Assembly: GCF_004519315.1 (NCBI RefSeq)
Contig: NZ_SOZE01000015.1
Location: forward strand, 62,001-126,000
Reading direction: 5' to 3'
DNA: 64,000 bases
From: Mucilaginibacter psychrotolerans
GTDB lineage: Bacteria > Bacteroidota > Bacteroidia > Sphingobacteriales > Sphingobacteriaceae
The notes below the pieces were generated by a model. It worked only from the letters and a program-made list of their open reading frames with translations, was not told the origin of the DNA and made no database searches. Below are positions 26,057 to 35,363 of this stretch, piece after piece (the first letter of the stretch is position 1; each line of letters opens with the position of its first letter). The translations under genes were made by a program, and so were the position numbers.

Positions 26057-26626
26057 ATGAGCAATATATTAATAATAGACAATTACGATTCGTTCACCTA
26101 TAACCTGGTGCATTTGGTTAATGAAATTGGCCTGGAATGCGACGTTTGGCGGAACGACCAGTTTGATATAGCCGATGTAGATGCTTACAGCCATATCATC
26201 CTCTCGCCGGGGCCGGGCATACCGTCTGAGGCAGGGTTGTTACTACAGGTGATAGAAAAATACGCGCCCACCAAAAGCATTTTTGGCGTGTGCCTCGGCC
26301 AGCAGGCCATTGCAGAAGTGTTCGGTGGCAAATTATACAATTTGCCGCAGCCCATGCACGGCATTGCCACGCCCATAAAAGTTACCGACGATACCGAGCA
26401 GCTTTTCAAAGGCCTGCCGGAATGCTTTAAAGTAGGACGTTACCATAGCTGGGTAGTAGAAAAGGATTTGCCGGAGGTGCTAACAGTTACCGCCATTGAT
26501 GAGGAAGATAATTCGGTAATGGCTTTAAGGCATAAAGAATACGACGTTCGCGGCGTGCAGTTCCACCCTGAATCGGTATTGACCGAATACGGCAAGGAAA
26601 TGATGGCGAACTGGTTGAACGGATAA
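26057..26626 (+). CDS. trpG: Anthranilate synthase component II (glutamine amidotransferase)
   Basis: A 189-residue class I glutamine amidotransferase. Cys79 in GVCLGQQ is the nucleophile, and the His and Glu in FHPESVLTEYG complete the triad. It passes ammonia to TrpE. Such proteins often also serve PabB in folate synthesis; the position after trpE points to the tryptophan role. In many Bacteroidota trpD comes next, but here the next 177 bases hold a palindromic repeat and then trpC. Confidence 0.95.
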   Translation: MSNILIIDNYDSFTYNLVHLVNEIGLECDVWRNDQFDIADVDAYSHIILSPGPGIPSEAGLLLQVIEKYAPTKSIFGVCLGQQAIAEVFGGKLYNLPQPMHGIATPIKVTDDTEQLFKGLPECFKVGRYHSWVVEKDLPEVLTVTAIDEEDNSVMALRHKEYDVRGVQFHPESVLTEYGKEMMANWLNG

Positions 26627-26644
26627 AGCCGAACCTTTCCCTCA

Positions 26645-26780
26645 TGTCATTTCGATGAGCAGCGGGCGGGAAAGCGCGGGTGGGCGAAGAGAAATCTTGT
26701 TCGATATGCAGAGCCGCTTTGCCTGCGTTAATGGATTGCCTAACAAGATTTCTCCTCGCTATCGCTCGTTCGAAATGACA
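26645..26780. repeat. Palindromic repeat, tgtcatttcga family, between trpG and trpC
   Basis: Exact 11-base arms tgtcatttcga (26645-26655) and tcgaaatgaca (26770-26780) bound the element. Inside, agaaatcttgtt and aacaagatttct form a second inverted pair. The same family, in a longer variant, lies at 36354-36542. The element fills the place where trpD would be expected. Confidence 0.8.
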
Positions 26781-26803
26781 ACGGGTTTTATAAATTTGTG
26801 GAA

Positions 26804-27586
26804 ATGAACATACTCGATAAAATAGTAGCATACAAAAAAAGGGAAGTGGCTCGCGACAAACGCGAAACCACCTACACCGAACTGGAGGAATCAGAGTATT
26901 TCCACCGGGAAACGTATTCTTTTAAAGATTTTTTATTGGTACCCGATCGGACGGGTATTATTGCCGAGTTTAAACGCAAGTCGCCATCCAAAGGCATTAT
27001 TAATGATGAAGCGCTGGTAAAAGAAGTAACTAAACAGTACGCCGATGCCGGTGCTTCGGCGCTATCGGTATTGACCGACCGCAACTTCTTCGGCGGTCGC
27101 AAGCTGGATCTGAAACGTGCCCGCCGCGCAAATATCGTACCGGTGCTGCGTAAGGATTTTATGATAGATGAGTACCAGATTGTAGAGGCAAAAGCCCTTG
27201 GTGCAGATATTATATTGCTGATAGCCGCCATCCTTACTCCCGCAGAAATAAAAAACCTCGCGGGCTTGGCCAAAAGCCTGGAGCTCAACGTTCTTTTAGA
27301 AGTACACAACCTGGAAGAACTGGAGCGCAGCATAGATACTAACCTCGATGCCATTGGCGTAAACAACCGCAACCTGGCTGATTTCACGGTATCGGTACAA
27401 AACTCTTACGATCTGGTAGATCATATCCCCAATGAGTTTCTAAAGATTTCGGAAAGTGCCATCAGCGATACGCAAACCATCAAAGATTTGAAGACAGTGG
27501 GCTTCCAGGGTTTCCTCATCGGCGAAAACTTTATGAAGCAGGCAGATCCAGGGCAAGCGATGCGCGAATTTGTGAAAGGGTTGTAA
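26804..27586 (+). CDS. trpC: Indole-3-glycerol phosphate synthase
   Basis: I take the ATG at 26804 as start (260 residues) and not the GTG two codons earlier. The TIM barrel has the family motifs FKRKSPSKG (catalytic Lys), VLTDRNFFGG, LRKDFMIDEYQ, GVNNRNL and ISESAISD. It closes the indole ring from the phosphorylated carboxyphenylamino-deoxyribulose. trpD, trpF, trpB and trpA are not in the window, so the pathway genes are split in this genome, or these copies have been lost from this place. Confidence 0.95.
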   Translation: MNILDKIVAYKKREVARDKRETTYTELEESEYFHRETYSFKDFLLVPDRTGIIAEFKRKSPSKGIINDEALVKEVTKQYADAGASALSVLTDRNFFGGRKLDLKRARRANIVPVLRKDFMIDEYQIVEAKALGADIILLIAAILTPAEIKNLAGLAKSLELNVLLEVHNLEELERSIDTNLDAIGVNNRNLADFTVSVQNSYDLVDHIPNEFLKISESAISDTQTIKDLKTVGFQGFLIGENFMKQADPGQAMREFVKGL

Positions 27587-27645
27587 TATCGAAAATATGC
27601 TTACCCCGCTTAATTGCTAAATAAATTCAATAATTTAGTAATTGT

Positions 27646-29067
27646 ATGGCCGATAACCTGAACTTTAATGCCGACCAAAAGGCTGCCTTTACTGCAATAA
27701 AGAAGTTTCTGGCGCACCCATCTATCGATGTCTTTGTGTTGAAGGGGTATGCAGGAACCGGCAAAACGTACCTGATGCAGGCCCTCGCCAAAAAGCTGAA
27801 GGAAGAAAAGGAAGAGTTTTGCCTGTTAGCTTCTACAGGTCGCGCCGCCACGGTACTCAAAGGGAAAACCGGTTTTACCGCACGCACTGTACATAGCGAA
27901 CTTTATAACTTTATTGGGGTCAACGGGCTCGACGATAATCCATCGGGCGCAACTGCTAGCAACGCTGCGCAGCTTTCTATGCAGTTTAATACCCGTATAG
28001 CCGACAATAAAAAACGGCTTTATATTGTCGATGAGTCATCCATGCTTTCGGGCGAATTTCAGGAAAGTGATTCCATGCCCGCCACTTTTGGCTCGGGTGT
28101 GCTTTTAGACGACCTGTTTGAGGTGGTGGGCAATAACAAGATTATTTTTGTGGGCGACCCATGCCAGTTGCCGCCAATAGGCCAGCCCTTTAGCCCGGCA
28201 CTTGATAAGAATTGGTTGAACAGCCAAAATAAGGTAGCCGTATCCGTCACGTTATCTAAAATTGAGCGGACCGACAGTGGCAACGACATATTAAAACTTG
28301 CCGGCGACATCCGCGATATGCATGATAGCGGCGTTTTTGAATTATATCCAAAGTTACCGGCATCTAAGCTTAACAACGTAAAGTTGCACCCTGCTGATGA
28401 CGAACAACTGGACAGGTATTTTGAGAAATACACCGAAACAGGCCCGACGGAAACACTTGCTATAGCGCGGACTAATCTAAGAGTGTATGAAATCAATCGT
28501 TTTATGCGGAATAAACTGCTTGGCGATGCAAATTTAGACTTGCAAACGGGCGAGGTACTATTAGTAACCCAAAACAACCATAAAGTACCGCTAACAAATG
28601 GCGATTTTGTAACGGTAACTGCCCTGGGCGAGGTTACCTGGCGGGGCGGGCTTAAATTTCAAAAAGTTACCGTGCGAACTTTCTTATCTGATACGGAGTT
28701 CAAAATGCAGCTCTCGGTTAATGCGCTCAAAAGCATAAACGGCAGTTTGACTAAAGAACAAACGAAAGAACTGATGGTTGATTTTCATAGCCGCATGCGC
28801 GAAAAAGGGATATCCTCTAAAAGCGAAGAATACCGGGAAGCGATGTTGGGAGATGATTATTATAACTGCTTAAAAGCTACTTATGGCTATGCGGTAACCT
28901 GTCATAAAGCACAAGGCGGCGAATGGAATAACGTCTATCTTTTCCTGGATAATGAAAATAATACCATGTTTAGGATGCCTCCTGCCAGCCTTTGCAAATG
29001 GTGGTACACGGCAGTTACCCGCGCCCGAAAGGAATTGCATTTGGTAAAACACTGGTGGGTGGTGTAG
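27646..29067 (+). CDS. RecD-like superfamily 1 DNA helicase
   Basis: The 473-residue protein starts with an AAA_30-type ATPase core: Walker A GYAGTGKT at residues 34-41, ASTGRAA, YIVDESSM as motif II, and VGDPCQLPPIG as motif III. The C-terminal UvrD_C_2 region has YGYAVTCHKAQGGEWNNVYL and WYTAVTRARKEL. This compact form, without RecB or RecC partners, is widespread in Bacteroidota; it should be a 5'-3' DNA helicase with a repair role. It follows trpC by 60 bases, but nothing else links the two. Confidence 0.9.
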   Translation: MADNLNFNADQKAAFTAIKKFLAHPSIDVFVLKGYAGTGKTYLMQALAKKLKEEKEEFCLLASTGRAATVLKGKTGFTARTVHSELYNFIGVNGLDDNPSGATASNAAQLSMQFNTRIADNKKRLYIVDESSMLSGEFQESDSMPATFGSGVLLDDLFEVVGNNKIIFVGDPCQLPPIGQPFSPALDKNWLNSQNKVAVSVTLSKIERTDSGNDILKLAGDIRDMHDSGVFELYPKLPASKLNNVKLHPADDEQLDRYFEKYTETGPTETLAIARTNLRVYEINRFMRNKLLGDANLDLQTGEVLLVTQNNHKVPLTNGDFVTVTALGEVTWRGGLKFQKVTVRTFLSDTEFKMQLSVNALKSINGSLTKEQTKELMVDFHSRMREKGISSKSEEYREAMLGDDYYNCLKATYGYAVTCHKAQGGEWNNVYLFLDNENNTMFRMPPASLCKWWYTAVTRARKELHLVKHWWVV

Positions 29068-29074
29068 AATAGGT

Positions 29075-29428
29075 CTACTCCAATTCAACTATTTCAACAT
29101 CCGATAATACACAGATATCGATGGCACTAAGGATATTAGGCTTAAGGAAAGCCCATAGTGTACGGTTGTCGCAATTTCCTATTTTGATGTTTATTAATTT
29201 AGGTGGTGCCCCGAGACGGGTAATTAGGATGGGGAAGTCTGCATCTTTAGAAACCAAAATGACATTACCTGCCGCTTTTGCTCTATAGTAAATCTCACTA
29301 TCCTTGAGGAAGTGTAAATTTAGGCTATAGGATGATTTTACAACATAGCCAGTGTATTCATTCATCCATTTTGCAATAATTGGTGAAATCTGCGTGTCTA
29401 ACCAAATTTCCCATTGCTCATGCGGCAT
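29075..29428 (-). CDS. DUF5615 PIN-like toxin
   Basis: The 117-residue protein has the DUF5615 pattern: IWLDTQISPIIAKWMNE near the N-terminus (first acidic residue of the PIN-like site), ILVSKDADFPIL in the middle (second acidic site), and a short C-terminal strand region. DUF5615 proteins are PIN-like nucleases and are encoded after DUF433 proteins in probable type II toxin-antitoxin modules. Its start overlaps the DUF433 gene by 11 bases, the usual arrangement. RNA is the likely target. Activity is inferred from the family. Confidence 0.85.
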   Translation of the reverse strand: MPHEQWEIWLDTQISPIIAKWMNEYTGYVVKSSYSLNLHFLKDSEIYYRAKAAGNVILVSKDADFPILITRLGAPPKLINIKIGNCDNRTLWAFLKPNILSAIDICVLSDVEIVELE

Positions 29429-29660
29429 GTATTACAACAGTGTTTTTTATTTTCAGTGAAGCATAGAACAGTGCTGCCTTAATATCTTCTTTTTCTAAAA
29501 TAGGATGTTGCTCTAAGATTTCCGCATCAGATAATCCAGATGAAAGCAACTCCAAAATATCACTCACCGGAAAACGCATTCCCCGGATAGTCGGCTTTCC
29601 GCTAAGCAAATCAGGGATAAAAGTAATGCGGCTAAGCAAGGCTTTTTGGATATCATTCAT
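29418..29660 (-). CDS. DUF433 antitoxin
   Basis: This 80-residue protein has the DUF433 hallmark, ITFIPDLLSGKPTIRGMRFP, followed by a helix-turn-helix-like stretch (VSDILELLSSGLSDAEILEQ) and LEKEDIKAALFYAS. DUF433 proteins bind DNA and are taken as antitoxins of DUF5615 or PIN toxins. The gene comes first and overlaps the toxin gene, as expected for an antitoxin-first module that represses its own promoter. The promoter must lie in the 250 bases shared with hflX on the other strand; no operator was recognised there. Confidence 0.85.
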   Translation of the reverse strand: MNDIQKALLSRITFIPDLLSGKPTIRGMRFPVSDILELLSSGLSDAEILEQHPILEKEDIKAALFYASLKIKNTVVIHAA

Positions 29661-29911
29661 AATTTAAAGTTAAGCAAACTTCCATAACCAACAAAACACC
29701 AACCTGAATATCCGTTAACCCATTTCATCTTCCCCGCAAAAACATTATCTTTGCTGCGCTACTAGTAAAAAATGTAATCCTCAAACACTCCAGGCCCTTC
29801 ATCGTTTAATTGATGAATTCCATTGTTGGCTAAGATAAGCCGCACCAACTATTGTTTATCGAATACGCCACGCGCATTAATGCGTAAATCCGCGTATCTT
29901 TATATTGATTT

Positions 29912-31096
29912 ATGAAACAGAAATTTTATGATACTGCTGTGAAGCAGGAGAAAGTTGTGCTGGTTGGGGTGATTACCCCCAACGAAACGGAAGCACGCGA
30001 AAAAGAATACTTAGAAGAGTTAGAATTTTTGGTTGCCACTGCCGGCGGCCTCACCGTGAGAACCTTTACCCAAAAACTGCAGCGCCCGGAACGTTCCACC
30101 TTTGTGGGTACCGGTAAGCTGGATGAAATAAAAGAATATGTTGTTGCCGAAGAAATAGATATCGTGGTGTTTGATGATGAGCTTACGCCATCACAAATGC
30201 GCAACATCGAACGCGAACTGCAGGTAAAGATACTGGACCGTAGCAACCTTATCCTGGATATTTTTGCAAGTCGCGCCCAAACGGCACAGGCCAAAACGCA
30301 GGTGGAACTAGCCCAGTTGCAATACCTGTTGCCGCGATTAACCCGCTTGTGGACGCACTTAGAGCGCCAAAAGGGCGGTATTGGTATGCGTGGCCCGGGC
30401 GAAAGCCAGATAGAAACCGACAGGCGTTTGATTCTGAATAAGATCTCTTTATTAAAAGAACGACTTAAACTTATCGACCGGCAGAACGAAACCCAGCGCA
30501 AAAACCGCCAGGCTTTGATCCGCGTGGCTTTGGTGGGTTATACCAACGTAGGTAAATCTACCATCATGAACATGCTGGCAAAATCGGACGTATTTGCCGA
30601 AAATAAGCTGTTTGCTACGTTGGATACTACCGTGCGCAAAGTGGTGATAGAGAATGTGCCGTTTTTATTGTCAGATACGGTAGGTTTCATCCGCAAGCTG
30701 CCTCACCATTTGGTGGAGTGCTTTAAATCTACCCTGGATGAAGTGCGCGAAGCAGATATATTGATACACGTAGTAGATATTTCGCACCCAACGTTTGAGG
30801 ACCAGATACGCACCGTAAACGAAACCCTGAAGGATTTGAAGGTGGTTGATAAAAAAACCATCACGGTATTCAATAAGATAGATGCCTTTAACCCTGCCGA
30901 CCATAACATCGACATCAAAGACACGCCGTTGAACATGGACGACTTTAATCACAGTTGGATGGCTAAAAATAACGCCCCGGCTATTTTCATCTCTGCTACC
31001 GAAAAAGAAAACGTGGAAGAGTTTAAAACGATGCTTTACGATGCGGTGAAGACCATCCATACCGAGCGGTACCCATACGATAATCTGCTTTACTAA
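29912..31096 (+). CDS. hflX: GTPase HflX
   Basis: The 394-residue protein has the N-terminal HflX domain (TVRTFTQ, FVGTGKLDEIKEYV), the linker HLERQKGGIGMRGPGESQIE and a G domain: G1 GYTNVGKS near residue 207, G3 DTVGFI, and G4 NKID. HflX binds the 50S ribosomal subunit, splits stalled 70S ribosomes after heat stress and helps subunit maturation. It is transcribed alone; a long hairpin follows the gene. Confidence 0.95.
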   Translation: MKQKFYDTAVKQEKVVLVGVITPNETEAREKEYLEELEFLVATAGGLTVRTFTQKLQRPERSTFVGTGKLDEIKEYVVAEEIDIVVFDDELTPSQMRNIERELQVKILDRSNLILDIFASRAQTAQAKTQVELAQLQYLLPRLTRLWTHLERQKGGIGMRGPGESQIETDRRLILNKISLLKERLKLIDRQNETQRKNRQALIRVALVGYTNVGKSTIMNMLAKSDVFAENKLFATLDTTVRKVVIENVPFLLSDTVGFIRKLPHHLVECFKSTLDEVREADILIHVVDISHPTFEDQIRTVNETLKDLKVVDKKTITVFNKIDAFNPADHNIDIKDTPLNMDDFNHSWMAKNNAPAIFISATEKENVEEFKTMLYDAVKTIHTERYPYDNLLY

Positions 31097-31126
31097 GCCA
31101 CAAAACCGCTGTTTCAACCGCTCTCC

Positions 31127-31164
31127 GGGGAAATAAACTTGCCATACGGCAACTTTATTTCCCC
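31127..31164. other. Long hairpin after hflX
   Basis: The 17-base arm ggggaaataaacttgcc (31127-31143) pairs with 31148-31164, with one mismatch and a four-base loop. No T-run follows, so it may stop or stabilise hflX mRNA without being a standard terminator. A shorter relative with ggggaaa and tttcccc arms lies at 23706-23724. Confidence 0.5.
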
Positions 31165-31178
31165 ATACTTGCGCAGCC

Positions 31179-31209
31179 TTGCACATTACAACATTAATAG
31201 TCATATTTG
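31179..31209 (+). promoter_or_regulatory. Putative promoter of metH
   Basis: A ttg at 31179-31181 and catatttg at 31202-31209 (seven of eight matches to TAnnTTTG) are spaced by 20 bases. The RNA would start just at the riboswitch. Confidence 0.5.
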
Positions 31210-31211
31210 TA

Positions 31212-31325
31212 ATGCTTATGGAGAAAGGCGGAGGGATTAGACCCTGCGATGTCTTGGCAACCTGTGCTTACAAGGTGCTACATTCTACTTAACCGGGAGA
31301 AAATCGGTTAGGAAAGATAAGCGAA
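31212..31325 (+). ncRNA. SAM-I riboswitch (S box) upstream of metH
   Basis: The conserved SAM-I core is visible in order: gcttat as the 5' side of P1 (31214-31219), ggcggaggga, accc, cttggcaacc, acaaggtgcta, and ataagc as the 3' side of P1 (31317-31322). P4 is formed by aaccg and cggtt. Binding of S-adenosylmethionine should lower expression of metH. A second gataagc at 31355-31361 could compete for the same P1 strand, and between the two copies a hairpin can form (cgaaagtca with tgacttttcg). No T-run follows the hairpin directly, so the mode of control is uncertain. Confidence 0.92.
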
Positions 31326-31370
31326 AGTCATACAATTACATCCTGACTTTTCGAGATAAGCTACGTTTTT

Positions 31371-31518
31371 GGGATTACGCCGATTTTTAATCGATTTCAC
31401 CGATTGGATTTTGATTACACCGATTTTTGTTTGCGCAATCGGTGCAATCATCGAGCAATCAGTGGAATCAAATTTCAACTAATCGGTGGAATCACAAAAA
31501 ATAATCGGTGAAATCATC
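31371..31518. repeat. Repeat block of gattncaccgatt and aatcggtgnaatc units
   Basis: Three units in one direction (gattacgccgatt at 31373, gatttcaccgatt at 31393, gattacaccgatt at 31413) are followed by four in the other (aatcggtgcaatc at 31437, aatcagtggaatc at 31457, aatcggtggaatc at 31481, aatcggtgaaatc at 31503). The block can fold in many ways and runs from the riboswitch to two bases before the metH start codon. Confidence 0.85.
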
Positions 31519-31520
31519 AT

Positions 31521-34500
31521 ATGGACATTAGAAAAGAACTAGAAAAACGCATCCTGGTTATTGATGGGGCAATGGGCACCATGATACAGCGGTACGAACT
31601 CACCGAGGAGGATTTCCGTGGGGAGCGTTTCCGCGATCATGCCAGCGACCTGAAAGGCAATAACGACCTGCTGAATATCACACGCCCGGATGTAATCAAG
31701 GCTATCCATGCCGAATATTTGGATGCCGGGGCGGATATCATCGAAACAAACACCTTCAGTACGCAAAAGATATCGCTTGCAGATTACCACCTGGAAGAAC
31801 TGGATTACGAACTAAGCTACGAAGGTGCCCGTATAGCCCGCGAAGTAGCCGACGAGTACACGGCCAAAAACCCGGCAAAACCACGCTTTGTGGCGGGTGC
31901 TGTTGGTCCAACAAACCGCACAGCCTCGTTATCGCCCGATGTTAACGACCCAGGTTACCGCGCTGTTACCTTTGATGATTTGGCCGAGGCTTATTACGCA
32001 CAGGTACGCGGCCTGGTTGATGGCGGTTCGGATGTGCTGCTTGTTGAAACGATTTTTGATACGCTGAACGCGAAGGCTGCGCTGTTTGCAATCGATAGAT
32101 ATAAAAAAGAATGTAAGGAAGCCGGTAAGGATTACCCGGCATTTAGGGATTCGGGCGGTGTGATGATCTCCGGTACCATTACCGATGCGTCGGGCCGGAC
32201 GCTTTCGGGGCAAACGGTGGAGGCTTTCTGGAATTCCATCAGTCACGCCAATTTGCTATCTGTTGGTTTGAATTGCGCTTTGGGTGCCCGCGAAATGAGG
32301 CCACACTTGGAGGAATTATCCGAAAAGGCAGGCGTATATATTTCTGCTTATCCGAACGCAGGCTTGCCGAATGAATTTGGCGCTTACGACGAAACCCCGC
32401 ACGAAACCGCCCACCAGGTTGATGATTTCATCAAGGCCGGGTTGGTCAACATCGTGGGTGGTTGTTGCGGTACCACGCCGGATCATATCCAGTGTATTGC
32501 CGAAAAAGCTGCTAAATACAAGCCACGCAAAAAACCCGAGATAGCGCCATTCTTGCGCCTCAGCGGACTGGAATCTGTTACGCTTACCCCTGAAACAAAC
32601 TTCGTAAACATTGGCGAGCGTACCAATATCACGGGTTCGCCAAAATTCTCCAAATTGATTTTGGCCGAAGATTACGAGGCTGCCCTTACCGTTGCCCTGC
32701 AACAAGTAGAAGGCGGCGCGCAGGTAATTGACATCAACATGGATGAGGGAATGATCGATTCCGAAGCCGTAATGGTGAAATTCCTCAACCTGGTTGCATC
32801 AGAACCTGATATAGCCAAACTGCCCATCATGATCGATTCCAGTAAATGGACGGTTATAGAGGCGGGCTTGAAATGTTTACAGGGAAAAGGTATCGTAAAC
32901 TCTATCTCGCTGAAAGAAGGCGAAGAGAAATTTAAAGAATATGCCCGCAAGATATTAAGCTACGGCGCAGCAACCGTAGTAATGGCCTTCGATGAAACCG
33001 GCCAGGCCGATTCATTAGAACGCCGCAAAGAAATCTGCGGGCGCAGCTACCACATCCTGGTTGATGAAGTAGGCTTCCCGCCGCAGGATATTATTTTCGA
33101 CCCGAACATCCTGACCGTGGCAACGGGCTTAGAAGAGCATAACAACTACGCGGTAGACTTTATTGAAGCTACCCGCTGGATAAAAAACAACCTGCCCTAC
33201 GCCAAGGTGAGCGGCGGGGTGAGTAATATTTCTTTCTCTTTTAGGGGGAACAACACCGTGCGCGAGGCCATGCACTCGGCATTCCTTTACCACGCCATTA
33301 AGGCCGGTTTGGATATGGGCATTGTAAACGCCGGTATGCTGGAGGTTTACGAGCAAATTCCAAAGAACCTGCTGGAACTGGTGGAAGACGTACTGTTAAA
33401 CCGCCGCGACGATGCTACCGAGCGTTTGGTTGAATTTGCCGATACCATTAAAAGTAAAGGCAAGGAGATCGTACGCGATGAGGAATGGCGTAAAAACCCG
33501 GTAGAGGAACGCTTGTCGCACGCCCTGGTGAAAGGTATTATCGAGTATTTGGACGAGGATGTGGAAGAAGCCCGCCAGAAATTCGCCAAGCCACTGGAGG
33601 TGATTGAAGGCCCCCTGATGGACGGCATGAATGTGGTGGGCGACTTATTCGGTGCCGGGAAAATGTTTTTGCCACAGGTGGTAAAATCGGCCCGCGTAAT
33701 GAAGAAGGCCGTAGCGTACCTGCTGCCCTTTATAGAACTGGAAAAACAACGCGTTATAGATGCCGGTGAAGATAGCAGCGGCAGCCGCGCTAATGCGGGC
33801 AAGATATTGATGGCTACCGTAAAAGGCGATGTGCACGATATCGGTAAAAACATTGTGGGTGTGGTGCTGGCTTGTAATAATTTCGAGGTGATAGACCTTG
33901 GGGTGATGGTGCCTGCACAACGCATTATAGAGGAAGCTAAAAAACATGATGTGGATATCATTGGGCTAAGTGGGTTAATAACCCCATCGCTGGATGAAAT
34001 GGTGCATTTTGCCAAAGAGATGGAAAGGCAGGGATTCACGATTCCGCTCATTATTGGCGGTGCCACCACTTCGCGTATCCACGCGGCGGTAAAGGTTGCG
34101 CCGAATTATTCCGGTCCTGCCATTCACGTGTTGGATGCATCGCGCAGCGTAACCGTTTGCAGCAGCCTGATGAACCGCGATAATCGCGATGCCTACATAC
34201 AGGGCATTAAAGACGAATACGAAAAGGCTCGCGAGGCACATGCTAATAAAAAGAACGATAAACGCTTCATTAGCATAGAAGAAGCCCGTGCCGGTAAATT
34301 TCAGATAAGTTTAGATGGCGATATAGCGCCCAAACCAGCCGTTACCGGTACTAAGGTTTTTGAAGATTACCCGCTGGAGGAATTGGTGCCGTATATTGAT
34401 TGGACCCCATTCTTCCATACCTGGGAACTGCGCGGCAGCTACCCGAAAATATTTAACGATAAATATGTAGGTACTGAGGCAAAAAAACTGTTTGACGATG

Positions 34501-35240
34501 CGCAGGTATTATTGAAACGCATCGTAGATAACAAATTGCTGCACGCCAATGCCGTTATAGGCTTTTGGCCGGCAAACAGCGTTGGGGATGATATCGAAAT
34601 TTATACCGATGATACACGCACTACCCTGCTAACGCGTATCCACACGCTGCGCCAACAGGCAGAGAAGGCCAAAAACGAGCCTTACTATGCGCTATCGGAT
34701 TTCATCGCGCCAAAGGATAGCGGAGTACCCGATTATTGGGGCGGCTTTGCCGTAACCACCGGCATAGGCTGCGACGAACTGGTTGCCGAATTCGAGGCCG
34801 ATCACGATGATTACAACAGCATTATGGCCAAGGCCCTTGCCGACCGCCTTGCAGAAGCCTTCGCCGAAAAAATGCACGAACTGGTGCGTAAAGAATACTG
34901 GGGTTACAGCAAAGGCGAACAGTTGGGTACCGACGAACTCATCAAAGAAGAATACCAGGGCATCCGCCCGGCACCGGGTTACCCCGCCTGCCCGGATCAT
35001 ACCGAGAAAACCACATTGTTTGAAATACTAAAAGCCGAGGACAATGCCCAAATGCATCTCACCGAAAGCCTGGCCATGACACCGGCAGCATCGGTGAGCG
35101 GCTTCTACTTTGCGCATCCGCAGGCTAGATATTTCGGGCTGGGTAAAATAAGTAAAGACCAGGTGGAGGATTACGCAGTAAGGAAGAATATGGACCTCGA
35201 AACGGTTGAGCGTTGGCTTGGCCCTAACATTAATTATTGA
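31521..35240 (+). CDS. metH: Cobalamin-dependent methionine synthase
   Basis: This is a full-length 1239-residue MetH with four modules. Residues 1 to about 330 bind homocysteine, with [10 protein letters not shown] supplying zinc cysteines. Residues from about 355 to 620 bind methyltetrahydrofolate ([11 protein letters not shown]). Residues from about 660 to 900 bind cobalamin, with VHDIGKNI carrying the His that ligates cobalt. The last 280 residues form the activation domain ([20 protein letters not shown]). The enzyme methylates homocysteine using folate from MetF, which is encoded next. It needs vitamin B12 and is controlled by the SAM-I riboswitch upstream. Some relatives split this protein into two genes; here it is intact. 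Confidence 0.97.
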   Translation: MDIRKELEKRILVIDGAMGTMIQRYELTEEDFRGERFRDHASDLKGNNDLLNITRPDVIKAIHAEYLDAGADIIETNTFSTQKISLADYHLEELDYELSYEGARIAREVADEYTAKNPAKPRFVAGAVGPTNRTASLSPDVNDPGYRAVTFDDLAEAYYAQVRGLVDGGSDVLLVETIFDTLNAKAALFAIDRYKKECKEAGKDYPAFRDSGGVMISGTITDASGRTLSGQTVEAFWNSISHANLLSVGLNCALGAREMRPHLEELSEKAGVYISAYPNAGLPNEFGAYDETPHETAHQVDDFIKAGLVNIVGGCCGTTPDHIQCIAEKAAKYKPRKKPEIAPFLRLSGLESVTLTPETNFVNIGERTNITGSPKFSKLILAEDYEAALTVALQQVEGGAQVIDINMDEGMIDSEAVMVKFLNLVASEPDIAKLPIMIDSSKWTVIEAGLKCLQGKGIVNSISLKEGEEKFKEYARKILSYGAATVVMAFDETGQADSLERRKEICGRSYHILVDEVGFPPQDIIFDPNILTVATGLEEHNNYAVDFIEATRWIKNNLPYAKVSGGVSNISFSFRGNNTVREAMHSAFLYHAIKAGLDMGIVNAGMLEVYEQIPKNLLELVEDVLLNRRDDATERLVEFADTIKSKGKEIVRDEEWRKNPVEERLSHALVKGIIEYLDEDVEEARQKFAKPLEVIEGPLMDGMNVVGDLFGAGKMFLPQVVKSARVMKKAVAYLLPFIELEKQRVIDAGEDSSGSRANAGKILMATVKGDVHDIGKNIVGVVLACNNFEVIDLGVMVPAQRIIEEAKKHDVDIIGLSGLITPSLDEMVHFAKEMERQGFTIPLIIGGATTSRIHAAVKVAPNYSGPAIHVLDASRSVTVCSSLMNRDNRDAYIQGIKDEYEKAREAHANKKNDKRFISIEEARAGKFQISLDGDIAPKPAVTGTKVFEDYPLEELVPYIDWTPFFHTWELRGSYPKIFNDKYVGTEAKKLFDDAQVLLKRIVDNKLLHANAVIGFWPANSVGDDIEIYTDDTRTTLLTRIHTLRQQAEKAKNEPYYALSDFIAPKDSGVPDYWGGFAVTTGIGCDELVAEFEADHDDYNSIMAKALADRLAEAFAEKMHELVRKEYWGYSKGEQLGTDELIKEEYQGIRPAPGYPACPDHTEKTTLFEILKAEDNAQMHLTESLAMTPAASVSGFYFAHPQARYFGLGKISKDQVEDYAVRKNMDLETVERWLGPNINY

Positions 35241-35254
35241 TACGACGCCAATAA

Positions 35255-35345
35255 CCACGCGTCATTGCGAGGAACGAAGCAATCTCTACACATGCTAAGC
35301 GGCATGCAAAGTCTGGAGATTGCTTCGTTCCTCGCAATGACGTGG
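35255..35345. repeat. Near-perfect palindromic repeat between metH and metF
   Basis: The arm cgtcattgcgaggaacgaag and bases on to 35286 is matched by its reverse complement at 35316-35345, ending in cgcaatgacgtgg, over about 30 bases. The loop is about 29 bases. A more degenerate copy is at 19592-19673. If metF is read through from metH, this hairpin lies in the shared transcript. Confidence 0.85.
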
Positions 35346-35363
35346 TAGAGAGACAACACTAAA

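Noticed and set aside
31371..31518. Possible CRISPR array
   Set aside because: The units are in both orientations, have irregular spacing of 20 to 25 bases, and there are no cas genes; it is a palindromic repeat block.
33347..34069. A 240-codon open frame on the minus strand opposite metH
   Set aside because: It lies wholly inside metH, is rich in Ser and Ile as expected for an antisense frame of a coding sequence, and has no domain pattern.
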